From an uncultured Brachyspira sp. (GTDB lineage: Bacteria; Spirochaetota; Brachyspiria; Brachyspirales; Brachyspiraceae): a stretch of DNA of 64,000 nt. The stretch lies in assembly GCF_944390845.1 (NCBI RefSeq), contig NZ_CALXRM010000002.1, forward strand, positions 1-64,000. The letters run 5' to 3'. The notes beneath the pieces were generated by a model that searched no databases, was not told where the DNA came from, and saw nothing but the letters and a program-made list of their open reading frames with translations. How positions within the stretch are numbered: position 1 is the stretch's first letter; each line of letters opens with the position of its first letter. Shown here in pieces: positions 1-7,783 of the stretch. Position numbers and translations under genes: made by a program.

Positions 1-47
1 CAAAAATATAACTTTACTTTTGACAAAGTATAGTTGTTTAGGTATAT
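1..47 (+). repeat. right end of a truncated MITE-like unit
   Basis: Bases 19-47 carry the right-end motif (TTGACAAAGTATAGTTG followed by TTTAGGTATATA) that closes the repeat units elsewhere in this window. The body of this copy lies before the window start. Its TATATA end is shared with the next unit. Confidence 0.6.
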
Positions 48-398
48 ACTAAAAATTTTTAACTTTGTCAATTTTTTGTTGTTCTTTTTCCCGCCGCATA
101 CGCTCTGCGGACTTCGTCAAAGAACCAAAAAGTGCAAATATAAAATTAGTATTAAATCATACTAATTATGTTTTACATGTAAGATAAATTACTAAATTTA
201 AGTCGAAATGCAGTCTTTCGCAAAGCGTATCCGAGCCTGTCGAGGATATAGGTTCTTTGTGCCACGCCAAAGGCACTCCATTCGGTCGCAAAAGAAGTGG
301 GGTGTTGCGTAAGCACGCAGAGCGGTGGGCAAAGCCCCCAGATATAAAAACAAAAATATAAATTTAGTTTTGACAAAATATAGTTGTTTAGGTATATA
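43..398 (+). repeat. MITE-like unit A (356 bp)
   Basis: Noncoding unit bounded by TATATA at both ends. The left end reads TATATACTAAAAATTTTT then AACTTTGTCAA; the right end, reverse-complemented, reads TATATACCTAAACAACTATA then TTTTGTCAA, so the ends are imperfect terminal inverted repeats of about 28 bp. The interior is richer in GC than the surroundings and holds words shared with the other units (CCCGCCGCATACGCTCTGCG, GGCAAAGCCCC, TTTTACATGTAA). The short minus-strand frames inside it are not genes. No transposase is present, so any mobility would be in trans. Confidence 0.7.
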
Positions 399-502
399 AT
401 AAATACTATAAGTTGAAAAATAATTATTGATTAGAGACATCATTAAAAATAGGCATTAAAAAAAATTGTATATTAATCTTATTTAATAAGAGGTAAAATA
501 TT

Positions 503-1993
503 ATGAAAAAGCAAGTAGTTTTTATTATGACAGATTCTACCAGAAAAGACATGCTTGGCTGTTATGGTAATGAAAAAATGATTACTCCTAATTTGGATAA
601 ATTAGCAGAAAATGGCATTAAATATGAGAATGCTTATACTTGTCAGCCAGTATGCGGACCAGCAAGAGCATCTATATTTACAGGTACTTCTCCTCATACA
701 AACGGAATGGTTGCAAGCTGTGTTTCTATGAGAGAGGGCGTTAAAAATATAGGACAAATATTAACCTCTAATAATGTACATTGCGGATATATAGGTAAAT
801 GGCATCTTGACGGAGGAGACTATTTCGGATATGGTGTATGTCCTGACGGCTGGGATAAAAAGTACTGGTATGATATGAGGACATATCTTGAAGAATTAAG
901 CGATGAAGATAGAGTAAAATCAAGAAAGTCGGAAACTTCTTATGATCCTGATATGAAAGAAGATTTTACTTATGCACATAAATGTTCAAATAGAGCTATT
1001 AATTTTTTAGATGAATATAAAAATGATGATTTTCTTTTAGTTGTTTCTTATGATGAACCTCATGGGCCTTGTTTATGTCCTAGTCCTTATAATACTATGT
1101 ATGATGGTTTTAAATTTGATGATGATACTGCATTTAATGATGATTTAAGCAATAAGCCCTTTATGCAAAGATTATGGGCAGGAGATAATTTAAATAAAAA
1201 AGCTGATGAAATAAATAAACCATCAAAGCAATTATCTTTATTTTTAGGATGCAATTCTTTTGTTGATTATGAAATAGGAAGGGTACTTAATAAAGTAAAT
1301 GATATAGCTCCTAATGCTATGATAATATTTACTTCAGATCATGGTGAAATGTTGGGTGCTCATAAATTAAATGGCAAAAATGCAAGTGCTTATAAAGAAG
1401 TTGCTAATATTCCTCTTATTATAAAATATAAAGAAAAAGGAAAAATAATATCGTATCCGGCTTCTCATATAGATTTAGCTCCTACTATATTGGATTATAT
1501 GAATATAAAAATCCCTGTTGCTTTTGAAGGTAAAAGTATGATGAAGCAAATAGAGGATACTTCTGTAAGAATAAATGATGAAGTATTTGTTGAATTTACA
1601 AGGTATGAAATAGATCATGACGGATTCGGAGGACTTCAAATGATGAGGGCTATTGTTAATGACAGATATAAGCTTGTTATTAATTTGCTTGATACAGATG
1701 AATTCTATGATTTGGAAAAAGATCCTCATGAAATGATTAATCTTATAAATGATGAAAATTATAAAGATATTAGAAACAGCATGCATGATAAGCTTTTGGA
1801 TAACATGAATAAAACTAGGGATTTATACAGAGGCTATCAATGGGCATCAAGGCCTTGGAGAAAAGATAGAATACCTTCTTGGAATAATGATGGATATACT
1901 AGACAGCGTGAAAATGAAGAGGGTGAAATTAGACAGCTTGATTATGAAACAGGTCTTACTATGATTGATTCTGTTAGAAAGAAGAAATTGTAA
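503..1993 (+). CDS. Cys-type sulfatase
   Basis: A 496-residue sulfatase of the alkaline phosphatase superfamily. The signature Cys-x-Pro-x-Arg is at C51-G-P53-A-R55, so the Cys-type formylglycine precursor is present. D11 in the opening FIMTDS strand and D279-H280 in the SDHG motif fit the calcium-binding site. There is no signal peptide, so the protein is probably cytoplasmic and may act on imported sulfated or phosphonate sugars; the substrate cannot be read from the sequence. In anaerobes this type is matured by a radical SAM anSME enzyme; none is adjacent. An AAGAGG ribosome site precedes the ATG. It stands alone between repeats. Family assignment is firm, substrate unknown. Confidence 0.9.
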   Translation: MKKQVVFIMTDSTRKDMLGCYGNEKMITPNLDKLAENGIKYENAYTCQPVCGPARASIFTGTSPHTNGMVASCVSMREGVKNIGQILTSNNVHCGYIGKWHLDGGDYFGYGVCPDGWDKKYWYDMRTYLEELSDEDRVKSRKSETSYDPDMKEDFTYAHKCSNRAINFLDEYKNDDFLLVVSYDEPHGPCLCPSPYNTMYDGFKFDDDTAFNDDLSNKPFMQRLWAGDNLNKKADEINKPSKQLSLFLGCNSFVDYEIGRVLNKVNDIAPNAMIIFTSDHGEMLGAHKLNGKNASAYKEVANIPLIIKYKEKGKIISYPASHIDLAPTILDYMNIKIPVAFEGKSMMKQIEDTSVRINDEVFVEFTRYEIDHDGFGGLQMMRAIVNDRYKLVINLLDTDEFYDLEKDPHEMINLINDENYKDIRNSMHDKLLDNMNKTRDLYRGYQWASRPWRKDRIPSWNNDGYTRQRENEEGEIRQLDYETGLTMIDSVRKKKL

Positions 1994-1999
1994 TTTTAA

Positions 2000-2262
2000 T
2001 ATATACTGAAAATTTTTAAGTTTGTCGTTTTTTTATTCAACTTTTTCCCGCCGCAAAAAGTTGCAAAAAGTGCAAGGTATAAAATTAGTACTAAATCATA
2101 CTAAAATTGTTTTACATGTAATATAAACTATTAATTTAAGCTAAAATATAGCCCTTTTGCTTCTTTGGGGCACCAAAAGAAGTGGGGTGCGGGGCAAAGC
2201 CCTGCAGATATTTAAAATTTAAAAAAATTATTTTTGACAAAATATAATTGTTTAGGTATATA
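2000..2262 (+). repeat. MITE-like unit B (263 bp)
   Basis: Begins TATATACTGAAAATTTTT just after the sulfatase stop and ends at GTTTAGGTATATA. It shares with unit A the CCCGCCGCA segment and the TTTTACATGTAATATAAA segment. Its last TATATA is the first TATATA of unit C, so B and C abut in the same orientation. Confidence 0.7.
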
Positions 2263-2686
2263 CTAAAAATTTTTAACTTTGTCAACTTATGCACTTTATA
2301 TAAATGTTATCTACTTTTTTGTCGCACACGCTCTGCGGGCTTTGCCAAAGTAGCTATATCCTCAACAAGCTCGGATACGCTTTGCGAAAGTGCAAGGTAT
2401 AAAATTGGTACTAAATCATACTAAAGTTGTCTTACATGTAATATAATTTATTAAATTAAAGCCCAATATAGCCTTTCGCCAAAGGCGGGCTGTGCCTGAT
2501 TCTTTGTGGCAATACCACCCTAAAGGACTTCCTATGGTCGCAGGCACTTCCTTCGGTCGCAAAAGAAGTGGGGGTTGCGTAAGCACGCAGAGCTGCACTC
2601 TGTGTGCTTCACAGTAGGCAAAGCCCCATATATTAAAAAGAAAATATAATTTTAATTTTGACAAAATATAGTTGTTTAGGTATATA
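2257..2686 (+). repeat. MITE-like unit C (430 bp)
   Basis: Abuts unit B and ends with GACAAAATATAGTTG then TTTAGGTATATA. It is the longest copy and contains GGCTTTGCC, CGGATACGCTTTGCG, GGTCGCAAAAGAAGTGGGG and GGCAAAGCCCC words. The minus-strand frame at 2416-2664 lies wholly inside it and is rejected as a gene. Confidence 0.7.
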
Positions 2687-2703
2687 TTAAAAAATAGAAA
2701 ATA

Positions 2704-2738
2704 AAAAAAGAGGATAATTAAATATTATCCTCTTTTTT
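2704..2738 (-). terminator. terminator of the foldase gene
   Basis: Perfect 15-bp inverted repeat (AAAAAAGAGGATAAT / ATTATCCTCTTTTTT) with a 5-nt loop just beyond the stop of the minus-strand gene at 2764. A/T tracts on both sides would let it work in both directions. Confidence 0.85.
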
Positions 2739-2763
2739 AATCTATATAATTATTAAATGAATT

Positions 2764-4230
2764 TTATCTTATTTCGTGTTTTCTTACTCTAGCTTTTTCT
2801 ATATGAGAATTTTCCCATTCTATTTGTATATTGTTTATTCTTTGAGCTGATAATTCTCTTTTTACAGCATTTCTAGTAGCAGCATCTAATGTTGTTAAAG
2901 TAGCCATATTTGGTTTTTCTTCAGATATTAATTTTATAACAGCAACACCATTATCAAATTTTAAAACATCACTGGTAGTATTAGTTTGCATAGCAAATAC
3001 ATGATTATAGAAACTTTCTGTAGATGAATCTGGTATGAGAGTTCCATCAGCAGTATTTAATCTTCCTTGATTATAAGAGAATGGATTAGCTGGTTTATAG
3101 TATTTTATATTACCATTGCCGTTTAATCTTTGTAAATTATTGATATTAGCGACTGCAGCTTTTAATACTTCTGCTTGTTTTGTTTTTTCAGCTTCTAAAA
3201 GAGTGTTTATATTAGCATTTAAATATTCTCTTTTTAATGTATCCTGATCAACATCAGTATATTTTTCAGGCATTCTTATGTCATTAACTAATACAACATA
3301 GTAATATCCATTAGCATATATTGGCTTTAATAATTTTTCGCCTTTATTGTCACCGAATATTGTGTTAGCAAAATCTTCAGAAGGCATTTGCATTCTAGTG
3401 ATATAGCCTAATTTATAATTATTTGTATTAATTCCTTTTTCTAAAGCATTTTTCTCAAATAAAGTTATATCATCTTTTAAAGTTTTATATAAATTATCAG
3501 CAACTCCGCCGCTTTCTAACATTATCCAAGATATATCAGCCTGAACAAAATTAGTTTTATTATCAGTGAAATATTTTTCCAAATCAGCAGAAGCTATTTC
3601 ATTTGTCTGAACTATTGCAGCAGCATCTATATAAACCATTTCTATATTTTTTCTTGTAAGATTCTTTTTATACTCTCTTTGCATATCAAGAGAATTTATT
3701 TTTACAGTGCTGAATAATTCAGAAGATAATGTTTGAGATAAAATATTTTCTCTTAAATCTTTTTCTATTCTAAGTTTTTCAGCCTGAGTACTGTTTTTAA
3801 TGAATGATTCATAAGCCATTTCATTATAAACACCATTAGTATCTATAAATTCGCTTTTCATAGCTTCAACTATAAAGTTATCGCTGACATTGATATTTTT
3901 TCTAGCTACTTCATTTAAAAGTATAGTAGAAACAGCACGTCTGAAAGCTAAATCTTCTATATATTTATACATTTCATTATTGATTTGTATTCCGAGACTC
4001 TGATAATATGATTCTATTTGTCTGAAAGCAGCTCCGTAAGGGCTTGTACTTGTATAATATATAGGAGTTCCATTAACAGAACCTATTGTAGGAGTTTTTT
4101 GACTTCCTCTAGTATCTACTACTAAGAAATAAATAATTAAAAGTATAGAAACAGCAGATACTCCTATCCATTGTAGTGTTTTTACTACAGGACTTTTCTT
4201 TTTTGGTACAATTTTCTTGCTAGATGACAT
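2764..4230 (-). CDS. membrane-anchored SurA/PpiD-like peptidyl-prolyl isomerase
   Basis: A 488-residue protein with a short lysine-rich cytoplasmic start, one membrane segment at about residues 19-40 and a large extracytoplasmic part. Residues about 50-200 resemble the SurA N-terminal chaperone domain (EVARKNINVSDNFIVEAM, then repeated helices). Residues about 220-330 resemble a parvulin rotamase domain, ending in YANGYYYVVLVNDIR. This PpiD-like topology suggests a folding factor for exported and outer-membrane proteins. Whether the rotamase domain is active is not clear. Monocistronic, with its own terminator. It could equally be named SurA N-terminal domain protein. Confidence 0.8.
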   Translation of the reverse strand: MSSSKKIVPKKKSPVVKTLQWIGVSAVSILLIIYFLVVDTRGSQKTPTIGSVNGTPIYYTSTSPYGAAFRQIESYYQSLGIQINNEMYKYIEDLAFRRAVSTILLNEVARKNINVSDNFIVEAMKSEFIDTNGVYNEMAYESFIKNSTQAEKLRIEKDLRENILSQTLSSELFSTVKINSLDMQREYKKNLTRKNIEMVYIDAAAIVQTNEIASADLEKYFTDNKTNFVQADISWIMLESGGVADNLYKTLKDDITLFEKNALEKGINTNNYKLGYITRMQMPSEDFANTIFGDNKGEKLLKPIYANGYYYVVLVNDIRMPEKYTDVDQDTLKREYLNANINTLLEAEKTKQAEVLKAAVANINNLQRLNGNGNIKYYKPANPFSYNQGRLNTADGTLIPDSSTESFYNHVFAMQTNTTSDVLKFDNGVAVIKLISEEKPNMATLTTLDAATRNAVKRELSAQRINNIQIEWENSHIEKARVRKHEIR

Positions 4231-4378
4231 TATTCATTATCCTTCAATTTTATATTATATTTTTATTTTATTCAAAAATTATATTATAATTTATTCATTA
4301 TATAAGAAGAGTTTAAAAAATTCAAGTTTTTATGAAATTAAATTTAAATATATTATGGTATATAAAATTCATAAAAAA

Positions 4379-4409
4379 TAGGCATTATCATAAAAAATGA
4401 TAATGCCTA
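4379..4409 (-). terminator. terminator of the PepSY-like gene
   Basis: Perfect 13-bp arms TAGGCATTATCAT / ATGATAATGCCTA with a 5-nt loop. On the minus strand it is followed by a T-rich tract and lies about 30 bp past the stop of the gene at 4441. Confidence 0.85.
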
Positions 4410-4440
4410 AGAAGCGTATATATATGTTATAATTTATTAA

Positions 4441-4872
4441 TTAATCGTCCCAGTTTTGTCCCATTAACTGACCATTAGCTGATATATATAATTCCATCAT
4501 ATTGTTTAATTTTACTTTATAATTTCCCCATTCTTTTTCAACATCAATAACTCTGGCTTGTGGATAAGCACGTTTTATAGTGCCTGATATAGCTTGAGGT
4601 AAAGCACTGAAAGGAACACCATTATATTCACCGTCTATACTGTGCCAGTTGCCATTAGCTAAAAAGTCTATAGAAGCACCATTTGATAATTTAACTTCAT
4701 ATTTACCATCATCTCTTTCAACTTTCCATATTTTTACACCAGGATAAATTCTTTGTATGAATGCTCTTGATTTTTGTGGTAATGAAGAAGCTGGTACTAC
4801 CCAATCAGCAAAAAGACTTGAAGTTGAAACTACTGTTAATGTTATTAATAAAGCAAATAATTTTTTAGTCAT
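4441..4872 (-). CDS. periplasmic PepSY-like (DUF2874-type) protein, copy 1
   Basis: A 143-residue exported protein with a signal peptide at about residues 1-22 (cleavage near SLFA-DW). The mature part is two related halves of about 55 residues, each with an (A/T)(F/I)I.R.YP motif, a KVERDDGKYEVKL or DVEKEWGNYKVKL strand pair and a closing hairpin. This is the fold of PepSY-like/DUF2874 proteins, which are small periplasmic proteins of unclear function. A close paralogue with nearly the same sequence is at 25600-26031, and both share a distinctive promoter. AAGGAG precedes the ATG. Monocistronic. Confidence 0.8.
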   Translation of the reverse strand: MTKKLFALLITLTVVSTSSLFADWVVPASSLPQKSRAFIQRIYPGVKIWKVERDDGKYEVKLSNGASIDFLANGNWHSIDGEYNGVPFSALPQAISGTIKRAYPQARVIDVEKEWGNYKVKLNNMMELYISANGQLMGQNWDD

Positions 4873-4905
4873 ATTTAATCTCCTTTTATTTAATTAATTA
4901 GGCTC

Positions 4906-4988
4906 TGTAAATTATCTTTACAATTATAAGTATAGCAGAAAACAGTTTAATGTCAATATATTTTACATTATTTTTACTAAAATTTTAC
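4906..4988 (-). promoter_or_regulatory. sigma70 promoter with 11-bp-phased activator sites and palindromic operator
   Basis: On the minus strand: three direct GTAAAA sites exactly 11 bp apart (their plus-strand TTTTAC cores start at 4983, 4972 and 4961), then -35 TTGACA (4951-4956), a 16-bp spacer and -10 TATACT (4929-4934). A perfect palindrome TGTAAA-N5-TTTACA (4906-4922) lies over the expected start site. The same layout, with identical spacing, precedes the paralogue at 25600. Direct repeats phased at 11 bp are typical of OmpR/PhoB-family response regulators; the regulator is not in the window. Confidence 0.8.
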
Positions 4989-5176
4989 TAAATTTTGTAT
5001 TTTTAATAGAAATAAAATTACATTTACAACATTATGTATAAATAGCGTGTTAAAAGTAAATATATTTTACTAAATTAGTGCTTTAGTATAATTACATTTA
5101 CAATAAAATAATATTTTTTTACAATTATATAATTATGTACTTTTTATTAAAACAAATATATGAGGTTATATAGTTT

Positions 5177-5716
5177 ATGAAAAAGATATTAGAAACTGAA
5201 AGACTTATATTAAGAGAATTTGATAAAAACTCTATAGAAGATTATAAAGGATTAAGTGCCATACTTCAAGATAAAGAAACAATGTATGCTTATGAACATG
5301 CTTTTTCCGATGAGGAAGTACAGGAATGGTTTGAAAGGCAGTTAAATAGGTATAAAAATTATGGTTTTGGCTTATGGGCTGTAATATTAAAAGAGAATAA
5401 TGAGTTTATAGGACAATGCGGACTCACCATGCAAAATGTTGATAAGAAGATACATGATTCAAATGAACTTCTTGAGATAGGGTATTTATTTAATAAAAAT
5501 TATTGGCATAATGGTTTTGCTGCTGAAGCTGCAATTGCATGTAAAAATTATGCCTTCAATACTTTAAATGCTGATAGAGTTTACTCTATTATAAGGGATA
5601 ATAATATATCATCTCAAAATGTTGCAATAAGAAATGGAATGAAAATAGTAGACAGCATAGTAAAGCATTATTATAATATTGATATGCCTCATTATATATT
5701 TTGTGTAGAAAAATAG
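5177..5716 (+). CDS. GNAT-family N-acetyltransferase (RimJ/RimL-like)
   Basis: A 179-residue protein of the GNAT superfamily. It opens with ETERLILREF, typical of the RimJ/RimL branch. The acetyl-CoA-binding strand-turn region is about residues 90-125 (EIGYLFNKNYWHNGFAAEAA), and the late NISSQNVAIRNGMKIV motif is the usual C-terminal signature. The acceptor could be a ribosomal protein N-terminus, an amino sugar or a small molecule; this cannot be told. It stands alone, facing the chemoreceptor gene across a shared terminator. Confidence 0.85.
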   Translation: MKKILETERLILREFDKNSIEDYKGLSAILQDKETMYAYEHAFSDEEVQEWFERQLNRYKNYGFGLWAVILKENNEFIGQCGLTMQNVDKKIHDSNELLEIGYLFNKNYWHNGFAAEAAIACKNYAFNTLNADRVYSIIRDNNISSQNVAIRNGMKIVDSIVKHYYNIDMPHYIFCVEK

Positions 5717-5728
5717 TAGAAAAAATAA

Positions 5729-5763
5729 AGGGGCTATTAATAATATTATATATAATAACCCCT
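5729..5763. terminator. bidirectional terminator between acetyltransferase and chemoreceptor genes
   Basis: Inverted repeat AGGGGCTATTA / TAATAACCCCT with one mismatch and a 13-nt loop, between convergent genes, with A and T tracts on each side. Confidence 0.75.
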
Positions 5764-5780
5764 AATTTTTTATGTTTTAA

Positions 5781-7586
5781 TTAAAATTTGAAATTGTTAA
5801 TCTGATCAACCATATCTTCTATTTTAGTTCTTACTTCTTTAGTAGAACTAGCATTAGATTCAGCCAATGTACTATTTTCTCCTGTTATAGAATTAAGCTG
5901 TCTTACTGAAATATTTATTTGGTTAATACTATCAGCTTCTATAACAGCACGTTCTGATATAGAAGTTAATTTAGTGAGCATATCCTGAGCTAAGTTTTCA
6001 ATATCAGCAAGTATTTTAGAAGAATTTTCTACAGCTTTATTTCCTATATCTACTTTAACTAAAGCATCATTAATAGTATCAGTAATATTTTTAGCTGTTT
6101 CATCAACATTTTGAGCAAGAGAACGTATTTCTGAAGCTACTACGGCAAATCCTTTACCTTGATCTCCAGCACGTGCTGCTTCAACTGCCGCATTCAAAGC
6201 TAATATATTTGTTTGAAATGCTATTGATTGAATAAGTTTAGTCATTTCGGATATTTTCTTACTAGATTCTAATATCTCATTCATACTGCTTATAATTTCA
6301 GAAGAAGATTCTACACCTGACTTAGTAGCATCAGCAACTTTAGCACTCATATTTTTAGCATCTTCAGAATGAACATTTGTTTCATCAAGAGATGTTGATA
6401 ATGATTCTATAAGACTTGATAATTCTTCTAAAGAGCTGGCCTGAGTATTTGTTCTGTCTGATAAATTAAGGCTTCCATCTGAAACACTATCTATTTCTTT
6501 ATTAATAAAATTTAATGACTCTTGTAAGAAATGTATGGAATCACCTAAAGACTTTTGCATATCTTTAATTGAATTAACCAATACACCCGTTTGATCTGAT
6601 TTATTTAATAATCTTTCATCAAAAATAGCATCAAAATGATGATTAGTCATATTTTTTATAACTTCTATAGCTCTATCTAAACTTTGAGATAAAGGATTAA
6701 CATTCAATAAAACAAGTGCAAATTGAATGCCTAAAAAACCAAAAGCAACTATTATCATTATTATGGATAATGTAATTGTTCTCTTTGTAAGATTTTCTGT
6801 ACTTCCATTTCCTACTAAAATCCAAGGAGTATTAGGTATACGGTAAACAGCTGTCCATTGTTTTTTATAAAATTTAACATCATAAACTTTATCACCAAGA
6901 GTTGGAGCATTCAATTCAGTATAAATATTTTTTTGCTCATTAAATAATAAATTTTGATCTGTATGTGTAATAAATCTTCCATCATCTAATGCTATAAAAA
7001 ATTGACTATTCTTATCAGACGCTAAAGCCTTAGATATTTTATTAAAAGATATATCTAATCCAACTACTCCCTTTAGCTCATTATTTTGGAAAATAGATTT
7101 AGATATAGTTATAACAGAATTTTTAGTCTCAGCATCTATATACGGCATACTCAAATAAGGTGATGAAGGATTTTTTACAGCTTCTATATACCATTCTCTT
7201 GTAGTTTGGTCAAATCCTTCTATATTATCTCCGTATACTATAATTAACAGTCCTCCATATCTATATCCTACTGTACCGCTGAAGTGTATATTACCAATTT
7301 CATCTTTTGTTTTCTCTAATTCCTTAAAAGAATCAAGCATTTGACCATAATCTGTTTCATACTTACAATATGAAGATAAAACATCTATCTCTGAATAAAA
7401 GTAACTAAGCCAAGAAGAAACAGAAGATTCTTTTTTATACATATTAGATTCTATTTCTAATAAGAATTCTTTCTTATATCTAGGAATAAAGTATAACATT
7501 AAACCTATAACGACTACTACTATAAATACAGCAAAAGGAATTAAAAATTTTAACATTAAAACATATTTCTTTTTTTTATCTTTCAT
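5781..7586 (-). CDS. methyl-accepting chemotaxis protein, Cache sensor
   Basis: A 601-residue chemoreceptor. One membrane segment (about 12-32) is followed by a periplasmic double-Cache-type domain; the motif [16 protein letters not shown] and the later [20 protein letters not shown] are hallmarks of dCache_1 ligand sensors. A second membrane segment (about 270-295) leads to the cytoplasmic coiled-coil. The invariant hairpin tip is at about residues 455-480 ([18 protein letters not shown]...GKGFAVVA). Glu/Gln-rich heptads suggest methylation sites. It would report to CheA/CheW controlling the periplasmic flagella. Ligand unknown. Monocistronic. Confidence 0.93.
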   Translation of the reverse strand: MKDKKKKYVLMLKFLIPFAVFIVVVVIGLMLYFIPRYKKEFLLEIESNMYKKESSVSSWLSYFYSEIDVLSSYCKYETDYGQMLDSFKELEKTKDEIGNIHFSGTVGYRYGGLLIIVYGDNIEGFDQTTREWYIEAVKNPSSPYLSMPYIDAETKNSVITISKSIFQNNELKGVVGLDISFNKISKALASDKNSQFFIALDDGRFITHTDQNLLFNEQKNIYTELNAPTLGDKVYDVKFYKKQWTAVYRIPNTPWILVGNGSTENLTKRTITLSIIMIIVAFGFLGIQFALVLLNVNPLSQSLDRAIEVIKNMTNHHFDAIFDERLLNKSDQTGVLVNSIKDMQKSLGDSIHFLQESLNFINKEIDSVSDGSLNLSDRTNTQASSLEELSSLIESLSTSLDETNVHSEDAKNMSAKVADATKSGVESSSEIISSMNEILESSKKISEMTKLIQSIAFQTNILALNAAVEAARAGDQGKGFAVVASEIRSLAQNVDETAKNITDTINDALVKVDIGNKAVENSSKILADIENLAQDMLTKLTSISERAVIEADSINQINISVRQLNSITGENSTLAESNASSTKEVRTKIEDMVDQINNFKF

Positions 7587-7727
7587 ACAATAATTTCTCC
7601 AAATAAAACTTTAATAAATATTTATGAAAGTATAATTACTTATTTTTCAATGTCAAGTAATTTTTTTTTGATTTTTTTACAAAATATTTTGTATGATTTG
7701 TAAAGAATATAAATAATATAAAAAAAA

Positions 7728-7754
7728 GGAGACTTAAATTAATAAGTCCCCTTC
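7728..7754 (-). terminator. terminator of the PTS gene
   Basis: On the minus strand GGGGACTTATT and AATTTAAGTCTCC pair with G-U wobbles, followed by TTTTTTT. It lies about 30 bp past the PTS stop codon. Confidence 0.7.
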
Positions 7755-7783
7755 CCATATATTAATTAAAAAATATCAATATA

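Noticed and set aside
173-443. Two short minus-strand reading frames
   Set aside because: They lie almost wholly in repeat unit A, have no ribosome site and resemble frames in the other repeat copies.
2416-2664. Minus-strand 82-codon frame
   Set aside because: Entirely inside repeat unit C; similar frames occur in other copies because the repeat is shared.
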